The notes beneath the pieces were generated by a model. The model ran no database searches. It saw nothing but the letters and a program-made list of their open reading frames with translations, and was not told where the DNA came from. The translations under genes and the position numbers were made by a program. 64,000 bases of DNA, taken from Ketogulonicigenium vulgare WSH-001. Its GTDB lineage: Bacteria; Pseudomonadota; Alphaproteobacteria; Rhodobacterales; Rhodobacteraceae. Position 1 is the first letter of the stretch. The number at the start of each line of letters is the position of its first letter. Below, piece by piece: positions 27,776 through 36,889 of this stretch. The DNA lies in contig NC_017384.1 in assembly GCF_000223375.1 (NCBI RefSeq), forward strand, positions 434,001 through 498,000, written 5' to 3'.

Positions 27776-28720
27776 ATGCTGGTCAATGGAAAATGGGACG
27801 CTGACTGGCAGCCGGTGCAAAGCACGGATGCAAAGGGCGGCTTTGTGCGCCAAATCTCGGGTTTTCGCGATGTCATCACTTCGGATGGCAGCAGCGCCTA
27901 TCCCGCCGAGGCGGGCCGCTATCACCTGTTCGTCGCGCTGATCTGCCCCTGGGCCTCGCGCACGCTGATCGCCCGCGCGCTGAAAGGGCTCGAGGATGTG
28001 ATCACCGTCTCGGTCATGGAGCCCGAGATTGGCAATCAAGGCTGGCGGCTATCGGACGCCGCCCGTGCGGACACGGAGACTGCACAGGGCGCGACCTATA
28101 TCCATGAAATCTATACCGCAACCGACCCGAACTACACCGGCCGCGCCACCGTGCCTGTGCTGTGGGATCGTCAGACAAAAACCATCGTGAACAACGAATC
28201 CGCCGATATCGTGCGGATGCTGAACAGCGGTTTCGGCGCGCTGGCGAAAGGTGGCATCGACCTTTACCCCGAAGATCTTCGCACGGAAATCGACGCGCTG
28301 AACGATTGGATCTATCCGCGCCTGAACAACGGCGTTTATCGCGCGGGCTTTGCCACGACCCAAGGCGCCTATCAAGATGCCTATGCCGATGTGTTCACCG
28401 CGCTCGATGCGCTGGAAGATCGGCTGACAAACGGCGGCCCTTTCCTGTTCGGCAGCCGCCTGACCGAGACGGATATCCGCGCCTTTGTCACGCTGATCCG
28501 CTTTGATCTGGCCTATTATGGGCTGTTCAAGGCGAATAAACGTCAGGTCTCCAGCTATCCGGCGCTGTCGGCCTATATCGAACGCGTGCTGGCGGTGCCG
28601 GGTGTTGCGGCGACTGTCAGCCCCGACCATATCAAGCGCGGCTATTATTCGATCAAGACGCTGAACCCGATGGGCATCGTTCCCGAAGGGCCGGATCTGC
28701 CGTGGATGCGTCTGTTGTAA
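27776..28720 (+). CDS. Glutathionyl-hydroquinone reductase (YqjG/ECM4-type GST)
   Basis: A 314-residue Xi-class glutathione transferase. The catalytic Cys57 lies in the family motif CPWASRTLIARALKG (57-71), and the C-terminal helical domain ends with the Xi-class region YYSIKTLNPMGIVPEGP. It reduces glutathionyl-hydroquinones to free hydroquinones in the cytosol. The preceding VOC gene ends at 27774 and this starts at 27776, so they are a transcriptional pair for quinone or quinol handling. A strong terminator follows at 28861. Confidence 0.92.
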   Translation: MLVNGKWDADWQPVQSTDAKGGFVRQISGFRDVITSDGSSAYPAEAGRYHLFVALICPWASRTLIARALKGLEDVITVSVMEPEIGNQGWRLSDAARADTETAQGATYIHEIYTATDPNYTGRATVPVLWDRQTKTIVNNESADIVRMLNSGFGALAKGGIDLYPEDLRTEIDALNDWIYPRLNNGVYRAGFATTQGAYQDAYADVFTALDALEDRLTNGGPFLFGSRLTETDIRAFVTLIRFDLAYYGLFKANKRQVSSYPALSAYIERVLAVPGVAATVSPDHIKRGYYSIKTLNPMGIVPEGPDLPWMRLL

Positions 28721-28860
28721 AGACGCGATGCGGCGTTCACCATTGCAATGGAAACTGGTAGAACGCAGATGAAGGCTTTGCCTTTGCCTTTGCCGTGGCC
28801 GCGCCTTTGCGGCGCGGGATGACATTTCGCCCTTTGTCCATCCCTTGGGCGGATTGCGTT

Positions 28861-28896
28861 GCGGCCGTCCTGTCTCCAGCAGGGCGGCCGCTTTTT
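28861..28896 (+). terminator. Rho-independent terminator after the quinone-detoxification genes
   Basis: GCGGCC-GT-CCTG (28861-28872) pairs with CAGG-GC-GGCCGC (28880-28891) and is followed by TTTTT. It ends the plus-strand transcript just before the convergent aminotransferase. The gap before it (28721-28860) also holds three tandem CTTTGC units at 28776-28793. Confidence 0.8.
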
Positions 28897-28897
28897 G

Positions 28898-30265
28898 TTA
28901 GGCGACTTCGGCGAACACCTTGTCCAGCGCCTTTTCCAGCTTGTCGAACATCTCGTCCATCTGGGCGGGAGTGATGATGAACGGGGGGGCCAGCACAATG
29001 GACTGTCCCAGCGGGCGGCAGATCAGGCCCTGATCGGTGCAGGCATTGGCGATACGCTCGGACACGGACAGGGTGCCATCAAAGGGGCGCTTGGTCTCTT
29101 TATCCGCAACGGCCTCTAGCGCGCCCATCAGACCCTTGCCGCGCCATTCGCCGATGTTCGGCTTTTGTGCAAGGCGGGCAAGGCCGGCCTCGAACTGGGG
29201 CGTCAGGGCACGGACATTCTCCAGCAGCCCCTCGTTCAGGATGACATCAATCGCCTTTAGCGCGACGGCGCAGCCGACCGGGTGGCCCGAGGCGGTAAAG
29301 CCATGGGGGAATTCCTCGACCGCCTCAGAGGCCGCCTGGATACGGTCGGCAAGCTCTGGCCCCAGAATGATCGCGCCCATCGGGAACAGACCCGCGGTGA
29401 TGTTCTTTGACGAGATGATCGCATCGGGCGTGAAATCATAGGTCTGACAGCCCCAAACCTCGCCCGTGCGGCCAAAGCCGGTAATCACCTCATCCGCGAC
29501 AAAGGGAATGCCATATTTGCGCAAGATCGGCTGTACCGCCTGGAAATAGCCGTCCGAGGGCGGGATGACGCCGCCCGCGCCCATGACGGGTTCGGCAAAG
29601 AAACCGGCGATGGTTTCAGGGCCTTCGCGCAGGATCGTATCTTCCAACTCGCGCGCAAGGCGGGCGGTGAACTGCGCCTCAGTCTCGCCAGCTTCGCCAA
29701 AGCGCCAGTAATGCGGACAGGTCAGGTGGATAAAGCCGGGCAGGGGCAGGCCGAACGTGCCGACATAGGGTTTGCCGGTCATCGAGGCCGAGACCGCCGT
29801 CACCCCGTGATAGGCATTGATGCGGGTCAGGATTTTGCGCCGCTCGGGCTGGCCTTCGTGGCGGAACATGAACCAGAGCGCCTTGACCAGCGTGTCATTC
29901 GCCTCGGACCCCGAGTTCGTGTAATGCACACGGCCACGGTCAAAGGGCGAGACCTCTATCAGTTTTTCCGACAGCATCACCGTCTGATCGGATAGGCGGC
30001 CAAAGAAGGAATGATAGCCCGGAAAGCGGTCATATTGCGCCTTGGCGGCGTCGATCAGCCCCTGATGGTCAAAGCCCGCAACCATATTCCACAGGCCGGA
30101 ATTCGCATCCAGATAGCTGCGCCCCGCCGTGTCAAAGATATAGGGCCCTTTGCCATGGGTGACGACGACCGCGCCGCGGGCCTCGACCGTTGGCAGATCC
30201 GTAAAGCCATAGAGGTTATAGCGATCAGCGCGCGCTTCCCAGCTGTTGGGGCTGTTGTCTGGCAT
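28898..30265 (-). CDS. Class III aminotransferase, omega-amino acid:pyruvate type
   Basis: A 455-residue PLP enzyme. It has GSEAND (PLP phosphate contact) around residue 118, FVADEVITGFGRTG (the Asp that pairs with the PLP pyridine nitrogen) and SSKNITAGLFPMGA with the Schiff-base lysine. These fit the omega-transaminases that move amino groups from taurine, putrescine, beta-alanine or similar amines to pyruvate. The substrate is not evident from the context. CAGGAG precedes the start, and galE diverges from it. Confidence 0.88.
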   Translation of the reverse strand: MPDNSPNSWEARADRYNLYGFTDLPTVEARGAVVVTHGKGPYIFDTAGRSYLDANSGLWNMVAGFDHQGLIDAAKAQYDRFPGYHSFFGRLSDQTVMLSEKLIEVSPFDRGRVHYTNSGSEANDTLVKALWFMFRHEGQPERRKILTRINAYHGVTAVSASMTGKPYVGTFGLPLPGFIHLTCPHYWRFGEAGETEAQFTARLARELEDTILREGPETIAGFFAEPVMGAGGVIPPSDGYFQAVQPILRKYGIPFVADEVITGFGRTGEVWGCQTYDFTPDAIISSKNITAGLFPMGAIILGPELADRIQAASEAVEEFPHGFTASGHPVGCAVALKAIDVILNEGLLENVRALTPQFEAGLARLAQKPNIGEWRGKGLMGALEAVADKETKRPFDGTLSVSERIANACTDQGLICRPLGQSIVLAPPFIITPAQMDEMFDKLEKALDKVFAEVA

Positions 30266-30416
30266 GATGGGCCTCTCCTGTTACCTGATGTCAGCCTAGA
30301 TCGGCGGCACCTTGCGTTACAACACCCCAAAAGCGCCGAGCATGGTGCAATTTGCTGGCGGGCTGTCACATTGTGTCGTTAGAACAGCGACAAAGACGAT
30401 TTTCAGGAGAAATTTT

Positions 30417-31424
30417 ATGCGCGTTCTTGTGACAGGCGGGGCCGGTTATATCGGCAGCCATACATTGGTCGAACTGGCGGCGATGGGCTATGAGACCTGC
30501 GTTGTCGACAGCTATGCGAACAGCTCGCCCATCGCGCTGGACCGCGTGCGCGCGATCACCAACGGCCATATCGAGGCGCATGATGTCGATATTCGCGACA
30601 CGGCTGCGCTGACGGCTGTGGCGGTTGCGTTCCGTCCCGATGCGGTCATCCACTTTGCCGGGCTGAAGGCCGTGGGCGAAAGCCGCACGCGCCCCGTCGA
30701 TTATTATGATGTGAACGTGACCGGCACGCTGTCGCTGATCCGCGCGATGGAGGCGGCGGGCTGCAATAAGATCGTGTTCTCCTCCTCGGCCACGGTTTAT
30801 GGCGAGCCGCAATTCCTGCCGATGACCGAAGACCACCCGCTGGCCCCGACCAATGTCTACGGCGAGACCAAATTCACGGCCGAAAAGCTGCTGTCGGCCT
30901 GGGCCGAGGCGGCGCCGGGGCGCACTTCGATCCTCTTGCGCTATTTCAACCCCGTCGGCGCCCACGCGAGTGGCACGATTGGCGAGGACCCGGTCGGCAT
31001 TCCGAACAATCTGATGCCGTTCTTGGCACAGGTGGCCACGGGCCGCCGTGAAAAGCTGGCGGTGTTTGGCGATGATTATGACACGCCCGATGGCACTGGC
31101 GTGCGCGATTACATCCATGTCGTCGATCTGGCCAACGCCCATGTCGCCGCGCTGAACTTCAACGGCGAGGGGGCCGAGGCGTTTAACATCGGCACCGGCA
31201 CCGGCTATTCGGTCAAGGAAATGCTGGCCGCATTCTCGGCCAGCGTCGGTCGCGATCTGCCCTTTGCGGTGCAGCCCCGTCGCCCCGGTGATGTGGCCGA
31301 GATGCGTGCCGATGCGACCAAGGCCGCGAATGTGCTGGGCTGGCGCGCCGAATACGGGTTGCGCGATATGACCGACAGCGTTTGGAAATGGCAATCTGCC
31401 AATCCGATGGGCTACGGGGAATAA
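30417..31424 (+). CDS. galE: UDP-glucose 4-epimerase
   Basis: A 335-residue short-chain dehydrogenase of the extended type, interconverting UDP-glucose and UDP-galactose for polysaccharide synthesis. The NAD-binding GGAGYIGS is at about residues 7-14, the catalytic Ser in FSSSATVYG and the Tyr-Lys pair in YGETK. The ATG at 30417 has a good CAGGAGA site; residues encoded upstream do not belong to the family. It is monocistronic with a bidirectional terminator 3 bp behind. Confidence 0.92.
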   Translation: MRVLVTGGAGYIGSHTLVELAAMGYETCVVDSYANSSPIALDRVRAITNGHIEAHDVDIRDTAALTAVAVAFRPDAVIHFAGLKAVGESRTRPVDYYDVNVTGTLSLIRAMEAAGCNKIVFSSSATVYGEPQFLPMTEDHPLAPTNVYGETKFTAEKLLSAWAEAAPGRTSILLRYFNPVGAHASGTIGEDPVGIPNNLMPFLAQVATGRREKLAVFGDDYDTPDGTGVRDYIHVVDLANAHVAALNFNGEGAEAFNIGTGTGYSVKEMLAAFSASVGRDLPFAVQPRRPGDVAEMRADATKAANVLGWRAEYGLRDMTDSVWKWQSANPMGYGE

Positions 31425-31426
31425 AA

Positions 31427-31450
31427 TAAGGGGGCCGAAAGGCCCCCTTA
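31427..31450. terminator. Bidirectional terminator between galE and the small exported protein
   Basis: TAAGGGGGCC (31427-31436), tetraloop GAAA, GGCCCCCTTA (31441-31450): a perfect 10-bp stem. It ends both convergent genes. Confidence 0.85.
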
Positions 31451-31454
31451 ATCT

Positions 31455-31826
31455 TTATTGATAGTGCACGACAGCAGGCTGTTCGCTTTGGGTCGACAGC
31501 GCGCCGATACCTGCGCCAAAGCTGACGTTTTGCAGGCCAAAGTCATAGCCGACGTTCAGGTCGAAAAAGAGGTCGTCCTTCACATAGGCCGGGCCGACGC
31601 TGGCGCGCAGGCTGTTGGTCATGAACATATAATCGACGCCGACGGCACCCACGACGCTGTCATCTTCGTTGTCGGAAAACAGGCGCAGGCTGGCGCCGGT
31701 GTTCAGCGTCTGGTTCGGGCCAAAGGTCAGCGTCAGGCCAAGGCCCAGCTTGGGGTCGGCGCTGGCCGGTGCGGCAACGGCGGTGGCCAATGCGGCGGCG
31801 ATCAGGGCGAGGCGAAGTGTGGTCAT
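31455..31826 (-). CDS. Small exported protein, possibly outer-membrane beta-barrel
   Basis: A 123-residue protein with a signal peptide (MTTLRLALIAAALATAVAA, cleavage near PASA-D). The mature part alternates short glycine- and aromatic-rich strands (GLGLTLTFG, VVGAVGVDYMF, ASVGPAYV, FFDLNVGYDFG, VSFGAGIG), which looks like four to six beta-strands of a small barrel. It does not end in an aromatic residue. I recognise no family. It is convergent with galE, and the 190 bp before its start are AT-rich. Confidence 0.65.
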   Translation of the reverse strand: MTTLRLALIAAALATAVAAPASADPKLGLGLTLTFGPNQTLNTGASLRLFSDNEDDSVVGAVGVDYMFMTNSLRASVGPAYVKDDLFFDLNVGYDFGLQNVSFGAGIGALSTQSEQPAVVHYQ

Positions 31827-32016
31827 AATCTATCCCATTGATATCACGTGATGTGCAGATGCCTAAAGGTCATTCCCTAATCAAGGGTAACTGCAAGACA
31901 GTCCTAACTTTTGCCGCATCGAATAACTTATCACATCTCAGTAATTCACTGCCCTTTCCCTTGGCCCCCGCATCGCCTACCAAGGGCCAACGACATCCGA
32001 CCAGCAGGAGACAAGC

Positions 32017-33033
32017 ATGAGCGGAGAATTGATGGCCAGCGAAGTGGCCGAGGCACCGGGTACATTCGCCCGCACTGCAGCAGCCGACCTGACCCCCGCT
32101 TTGGCCCCGCTGGGCCTGACTGACGGCAATTTCGGGGGCCGCAGCGCCTTTTACACCATCGCGCGCGGCTCGTCCGACGCGGCGGCGACGATCATTTCCT
32201 ATGAATTCATGCGCGAGACCGGCCTGCCGATGACCTCGCTGCCGCCGTCGATTTTCTCGCTGGGCGCGGGCGTCAAGATGGACGGCGCGATCGCGCTGGG
32301 CATCTCGCAATCGGGCGCAAGCGAGGATCTGGTGCGCTCGATCAAGGGTGCAAAGGCCGCGGGCGCCGTGACGGTGGGGATCGTCAACGTCGAAGCCTCG
32401 CCCGTTGGCACAGCGGTAGATGCGCTCTCGCCCATCGGCGCGGGGCCGGAGCTGGCGGTGCCTGCGACGAAATCGGTTGTGGGTTCGGTTGCGGCAGCCA
32501 TGGCGCTGCTGGCGGCGCTAAAGCCGGCCTATGCCCCGGCTGCGAAATCCGCCGCTGCAACCTTTGCCGCCATCGGCACCCCCGCCCATGCCCGCGCGGC
32601 AGAACTGCAAGCGGCGCTGGCGGGTGCGAACCACGTCTATGTCGTCGGTCGCGGCTGCGGCTTTGGCGCGGCGCAGGAGGTAGCGCTGAAGCTGAAGGAA
32701 ACCTGCGTGCTGCATGCCGAGGCCTATTCCGCCTCTGAAGTGCTGCACGGCCCGCTGCAACTGGTCAAACGCGGCCTGACGGTGCTGATTCTGGACACCG
32801 GCGAGGAGAGCGCAAAAGCCAGCCTCGACGCGGCCGAGGCGCGTTTCAACGCCACCGGCGGCAAAGTGTTCCGCATCGCTGCCAGCGATATTACGGCTGA
32901 TGCGCTGGTGCCTGCCGCCGCCGCCGCGCTGCTGCTGTGTGTGGTTTACCCGATCATCCGCGAGATTGCGCTGTCGCTGGGCATGAACCCCGACGCGCCT
33001 GAAACGCTGTCGAAGGTCACGCAGACGATCTAA
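32017..33033 (+). CDS. SIS-domain sugar-phosphate protein (NagB-II/AgaS-like deaminase or isomerase)
   Basis: A 338-residue protein with two SIS domains. Visible are ARGSSDAAA near 50, the phosphate-binding ISQSGASED (about 95-103) and the second-domain VGRGCGFGAAQEVALKLKE with EVLHGPLQLV. This pattern is shared by the isomerase half of GlmS and by NagB-II glucosamine-6-phosphate deaminases; there is no glutaminase domain. The expected role is amino-sugar catabolism in the cytosol, but no nagA, nagR or transporter lies beside it. CAGGAG precedes the ATG. Confidence 0.82.
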   Translation: MSGELMASEVAEAPGTFARTAAADLTPALAPLGLTDGNFGGRSAFYTIARGSSDAAATIISYEFMRETGLPMTSLPPSIFSLGAGVKMDGAIALGISQSGASEDLVRSIKGAKAAGAVTVGIVNVEASPVGTAVDALSPIGAGPELAVPATKSVVGSVAAAMALLAALKPAYAPAAKSAAATFAAIGTPAHARAAELQAALAGANHVYVVGRGCGFGAAQEVALKLKETCVLHAEAYSASEVLHGPLQLVKRGLTVLILDTGEESAKASLDAAEARFNATGGKVFRIAASDITADALVPAAAAALLLCVVYPIIREIALSLGMNPDAPETLSKVTQTI

Positions 33034-33036
33034 AAA

Positions 33037-33627
33037 TTACAATTGGCGTCGCGCCCGCAGTGCGGCGCCAATCGTGCCATCGTCCAGATAATCCAGCTCG
33101 CCGCCGATGGGCACGCCTTGGGCAAGGGTGCTGACGATGATGCCGCTGAGGTGGTCAGCGATGTAATGCGCGGTGGTCTGGCCATCAATGGTCGCGCCAA
33201 GCGCTAGAATAACCTCGGTAATATTTTCGGTCGTGACGCGATCGACCAGACGCGGAATGCGCAACTCCTCGGGGCCGATGGCGTCGATGGCGGATAACGT
33301 GCCACCAAGGACATGATAGCGGCCCTTGAAGGCGCCCGTGCGTTCCATCGCCCACAGATCGTCAATATCCTCGACCACGCAAATCTGGCCGTTGGCGCGG
33401 GCGGTATCTGCGCAGATCGGGCAGATGTCATGGGTGCTGATATTGCCGCAATTCAGGCATTCGCGCGCTGATTGCGCCACCGCTTGCATGGCATTGCCAA
33501 GCGGCACCATCAACTGGCTGCGCTTTTTCACCAGATGCAACACCGCCCGCCGCGCGGAACGCGGCCCAAGACCGGGCACACGCGCCATCAGCGCGATCAG
33601 ACGGGCGATGTCGCTGCTGTCATCCAC
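33037..33627 (-). CDS. recR: Recombination protein RecR
   Basis: A 196-residue DNA repair protein that works with RecO (and RecF) to load RecA at gaps. It has a helix-hairpin-helix at about 12-30 ([16 protein letters not shown]), a zinc finger with Cys57, Cys60, Cys69 and Cys72, and a Toprim domain starting at [10 protein letters not shown]. It starts 3 bp after ybaB in the usual dnaX-ybaB-recR order. Confidence 0.95.
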   Translation of the reverse strand: MDDSSDIARLIALMARVPGLGPRSARRAVLHLVKKRSQLMVPLGNAMQAVAQSARECLNCGNISTHDICPICADTARANGQICVVEDIDDLWAMERTGAFKGRYHVLGGTLSAIDAIGPEELRIPRLVDRVTTENITEVILALGATIDGQTTAHYIADHLSGIIVSTLAQGVPIGGELDYLDDGTIGAALRARRQL

Positions 33628-33630
33628 GGT

Positions 33631-33975
33631 TTAGAACGGCAGCTTGAAATCGGGGGGCAGGCCAAGGCCGTCGGCCATGCGGCGGGTTTCCTGCGCCGAG
33701 CGTTCCGCCGCGCGGCTTTGACCGTCGCGGATTGCAGCCAGGATCAGATCCTCGACCACTTCCTTTTCCGAGGCGACCAGGATCGAAGGATCAATCGACA
33801 GCGCGCGGATCTCGCCCTTGGCGGTGACGCTGACGCGCACGAGGCCCGCGCCCGATTGGCCCTCGACCACGGTGTTTTCTAGATCCTCTTGCAGGCGCTG
33901 CATTTTTTCCTGCATATCCTGCGCGGTTTTCATCATCTTGGCCATATCGCCAAGACCGCCCATACCTTTAAACAT
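33631..33975 (-). CDS. YbaB/EbfC-family nucleoid-associated protein
   Basis: A 114-residue small DNA-binding protein with the family profile: MAKMMKTAQDMQEKMQRLQEDLENTVVEGQSGAGLVRV, a long helix followed by beta strands. It lies 10 bp after dnaX and 3 bp before recR, the classic context. It forms dimers that bind DNA, and may influence nucleoid structure or gene expression. Confidence 0.93.
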   Translation of the reverse strand: MFKGMGGLGDMAKMMKTAQDMQEKMQRLQEDLENTVVEGQSGAGLVRVSVTAKGEIRALSIDPSILVASEKEVVEDLILAAIRDGQSRAAERSAQETRRMADGLGLPPDFKLPF

Positions 33976-33985
33976 CTGCTACCTC

Positions 33986-35737
33986 TTAATCGTCTTCAAA
34001 GGGGTCCCATTCATCCTCGACCTCGGGCAGGGCATCCTGTGCGGCGCTGGCGATTTTGTCGGGGATCGGGGTGACTTCAATTTTCGCGCCCGGAAAGTTG
34101 CGCAAGACGGCGGCGACCAGCGGGTTTTGCGCGGCGCGGTCGCGCAGGGCATTCTCGGCGCTGTCGCGGGCCTCGGTGATGGTGGGGGCGCCGCCCTCGT
34201 TCACGATGATGACAGCCCAACGGGCATGGGTCCAGTTCTGCAGGCGCGTGGCAAGGCGACCGGCCAGATCAGGCGCGGCATTTGGGGTCGGCTGAAACTC
34301 GATCCGGCCGGGCTGATAGCGGGCGATGCGCATGGTGCCCTCGACCTCGACCAGCAGGCGCATGTCGCGCTGATCGCGGATCAATTCGACCACAGCCTCA
34401 AAAGTGGCATAGGGCGCGAGCAGACTGGGCGCGCCGGCAAGTTGCGCCACCGGACCGCCCGATGCGGAATGGGTCGCCATCGGGACGCCGCGCGCCTGGG
34501 TTGTGCCGCCGGGTGCGGGCGCGGCGCGATAGCCGCCGCCACCGCCACCGCCGGAGGGGGGCGGCACGGGCAGATCGCGCAGACGTTCGACCAGCTCGGC
34601 AGGGCTGGGCAGATCGGCGACATGGGTCAAACGGATGATCGCCATTTCGGCGGCCATCATGGAATTGGGGGCAATCGCCACTTCTTCCAGTGCTTTCAGC
34701 AGCATCTGCCACATGCGGGTCAGCACGCGCATCGGCAGATTGCCCGCCATTTCAGTACCGCGCAGGCGTTCATCAGGCGGAATGGTCGGATCATCCGCCG
34801 CATCGGGGGTCACCTTGATGACCGACAGCCAATGCGCAATCTCGGCCAGATCGCGTAGCACCGCCATCGGATCGGCCCCATCGGCATATTGGGCCGAAAG
34901 TTCGGAAAGCGCACCTGCCGCATCGCCGCGCAGGACCATGTCGAACAGGTCCAGCACACGACCGCGATCCGCAAGGCCCAGCATACCGCGCACTTGATCG
35001 GCGGTGGTGCCGACGTCCGACCCCGCGCCATGGCTGATGGCCTGATCCAAAAGACTGGTGGCATCGCGGGCTGACCCCTCGGCCGCGCGGGTGATCAACG
35101 CCAGCGCATCATCGGTGATCGCGGCTGTTTCCGCATCCGCGATCTTGCGCAGCAGGGCGATCATCACCTCGGGCTCGATCCGGCGCAGGTCGAACCGCTG
35201 GCAGCGCGACAGGACGGTCACGGGAACCTTGCGGATCTCGGTCGTGGCAAAGATGAATTTGACGTGGGCGGGCGGCTCTTCCAGCGTTTTGAGCAGCGCG
35301 TTAAAGGCGCTGGTCGAGAGCATATGCACTTCGTCGATGATATAGATTTTATACCGGGCCGAGGCCGCGCGGTAATGGACGCTGTCGATAATTTCGCGGA
35401 TGTCATTGACGCCGGTGCGGCTGGCGGCGTCCATTTCCAGCACATCGACATGGCGGCCTTCGGTGATCGCGACGCAATGCTCGCATTTGCCGCAAGGCTC
35501 GGTCGTCGGGCCGCCTGTGCCATCCACGCCGATGCAATTCAGCCCCTTGGCAATGATCCGCGCGGTCGTGGTTTTACCGGTGCCGCGAATCCCTGTCATA
35601 ATAAAGGCTTGCGCGATACGCCCCGCCGCAAAGGCGTTCTTTAGCGTGCGCACCATCGCATCCTGACCGACCAGATCGGCAAAGGTCTCGGGGCGATATT
35701 TACGCGCCAGCACGCGGTAGTTTTGCGGATCGCTCAT
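33986..35737 (-). CDS. dnaX: DNA polymerase III subunit gamma/tau
   Basis: A 583-residue clamp-loader ATPase. Walker A GIRGTGKT is at 49-56; a zinc module uses Cys68 with Cys82, Cys85 and Cys88; Walker B lies in IIDEVHMLS; and the arginine-finger motif is LSRC. Gly- and Pro-rich linkers (near residues 390-405, a Gly7 run) lead to the tau C-terminal region. I saw no obvious slippage heptamer for making gamma, though I did not search exhaustively. It is the first gene of dnaX-ybaB-recR. Confidence 0.94.
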   Translation of the reverse strand: MSDPQNYRVLARKYRPETFADLVGQDAMVRTLKNAFAAGRIAQAFIMTGIRGTGKTTTARIIAKGLNCIGVDGTGGPTTEPCGKCEHCVAITEGRHVDVLEMDAASRTGVNDIREIIDSVHYRAASARYKIYIIDEVHMLSTSAFNALLKTLEEPPAHVKFIFATTEIRKVPVTVLSRCQRFDLRRIEPEVMIALLRKIADAETAAITDDALALITRAAEGSARDATSLLDQAISHGAGSDVGTTADQVRGMLGLADRGRVLDLFDMVLRGDAAGALSELSAQYADGADPMAVLRDLAEIAHWLSVIKVTPDAADDPTIPPDERLRGTEMAGNLPMRVLTRMWQMLLKALEEVAIAPNSMMAAEMAIIRLTHVADLPSPAELVERLRDLPVPPPSGGGGGGGYRAAPAPGGTTQARGVPMATHSASGGPVAQLAGAPSLLAPYATFEAVVELIRDQRDMRLLVEVEGTMRIARYQPGRIEFQPTPNAAPDLAGRLATRLQNWTHARWAVIIVNEGGAPTITEARDSAENALRDRAAQNPLVAAVLRNFPGAKIEVTPIPDKIASAAQDALPEVEDEWDPFEDD

Positions 35738-35805
35738 GCGCGGGGTTCCTTTAGCATCAGGCTAATCTAACGCCGCGCGCGCCCGCCGTAAACCGCGCCG
35801 ATGGG

Positions 35806-36309
35806 TTAATCGGCACGCTCGCGGCGCATCAAAATCTCGTCGTGCAATCTGTCGCCGACGCGCAGCGCGCCCTGATCCCGTGCCCAGATGCGAAAGCCGA
35901 ATGTCTGGTACAGCCGCAGTGCTGCCGCATTCGAGGCGACAACCGACAGCCGCACCTGCCGCACATCTGGGGGCAGGTTATCCAGCGCCGCCTGCATCAA
36001 GGCCGAGGAAAGCCCGCTGCCGCGCATCTCGGGGCGGACATACATGCCCCAGATCGTCGCAATATGCCGCGTTTTCGCGCCTGATCCCTGCGCCAGCCCG
36101 ATGCTGCCCATCATCTTGGTTGCAAAGCGGAAATTGCCAAAGATCTTGCTGGTCTCGATCCGGGTCGCAAAGAAATCGCGATCCCGTGCGGCCTCGTCGG
36201 CAAGGTCGGCGCCAAAAGCCTCGGGATGCGCGGCAAGACCCTCCAGCCGTAGCTGGCGGAACGATTCGGCATCGTGGCGGGTCAGTTGGCGGATGTGAAA
36301 ACGGCTCAT
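35806..36309 (-). CDS. GNAT-family N-acetyltransferase
   Basis: A 167-residue GNAT protein. The acetyl-CoA loop lies around 93-105 (VRPEMRGSGLSSALM, RxxGxG/S form) and the C-terminal part has VVASNAAALRLYQTFGFRIW, characteristic of the fold. The substrate is unknown. It stands between dnaX and a GFA-family gene, and the spacing (about 70 bp to dnaX) does not show an operon. Confidence 0.85.
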   Translation of the reverse strand: MSRFHIRQLTRHDAESFRQLRLEGLAAHPEAFGADLADEAARDRDFFATRIETSKIFGNFRFATKMMGSIGLAQGSGAKTRHIATIWGMYVRPEMRGSGLSSALMQAALDNLPPDVRQVRLSVVASNAAALRLYQTFGFRIWARDQGALRVGDRLHDEILMRRERAD

Positions 36310-36326
36310 CTTACACCGTCAAAGCC

Positions 36327-36752
36327 TTAGCTGTCCGAGCGGCGGAAGATCAGCGTGCCATAGACCGGATTGCGATGGGGATTGCCATCGCGCGGGTGGT
36401 CGCGGCCGTTCAGGACGGGGACTTCGGGCAGATCAAAGGGCGACATTTTCGAAATGCAGGCCAGATTGACGCCAAATTCACCCGGGCGCGAGCGGCGCTG
36501 GTGATGGGTATAAATCCCGCAGGTCTTGCAAAAGTAATGTTTCGCCTGACCGGTATTAAATTGATACATCGACAGGTTATCGCGGCCCTCTAGGATCTCG
36601 AGATCCGCAAGTTTTGCCGACACCGCAACCGCCCCGCGCATGGCGCAAAAGCTGCAATTGCAGCGGCGCGCGCTGGCCAGGCCGTCGCGCAAACGCACCG
36701 TGAATCGCACCGTTCCGCAGTGGCACGATCCATTATAAACGCTGTCATCCAT
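36327..36752 (-). CDS. GFA-family zinc protein (glutathione-dependent formaldehyde-activating/CENP-V fold)
   Basis: A 141-residue protein with the cysteine pattern of the GFA fold: CHC at 10-12, CNCSFC at 31-36, and CKTCG near 95, likely binding two zinc ions. Members are named after the glutathione-formaldehyde adduct enzyme, but most have no shown activity. It is 17 bp before the GNAT gene on the same strand, so the two may be co-transcribed. Confidence 0.85.
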   Translation of the reverse strand: MDDSVYNGSCHCGTVRFTVRLRDGLASARRCNCSFCAMRGAVAVSAKLADLEILEGRDNLSMYQFNTGQAKHYFCKTCGIYTHHQRRSRPGEFGVNLACISKMSPFDLPEVPVLNGRDHPRDGNPHRNPVYGTLIFRRSDS

Positions 36753-36789
36753 GAGATATCATCCAGAGGCAGCCATCGGCGGTCTGCAA

Positions 36790-36889
36790 GGTGAGAGGCT
36801 GGACACGACCCATACGGATCTCGTTACGGCTGCTTCCTTCCGGACCTGACCGGGTTGGCGAGGCGCTTGCCCGCGCCAACCTCTCAGGG
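36790..36889 (-). ncRNA. ffs: Signal recognition particle RNA (small, 4.5S type)
   Basis: The minus strand carries the universally conserved SRP domain IV core GTCAGGTCCGGAAGGAAG (within 36828-36850), including the GGAA tetraloop and the asymmetric loop. The ends pair: TGAGAGG near 36886 with CCTCTCA near 36792, closing a single long hairpin of about 100 nt. It guides membrane and secreted proteins with Ffh. The exact ends are estimated. A TATA-like stretch lies just upstream (36893-36900). Confidence 0.92.

Noticed and set aside
28776..28793. Three tandem CTTTGC units as a possible repeat array
   Set aside because: Only three short units, in a short gap before a terminator. This is too little for a CRISPR or a variable-repeat switch.
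33986..35737. Programmed frameshift in dnaX producing gamma
   Set aside because: No A-rich slippery heptamer with a following hairpin was seen by eye, so only the full-length product is annotated.
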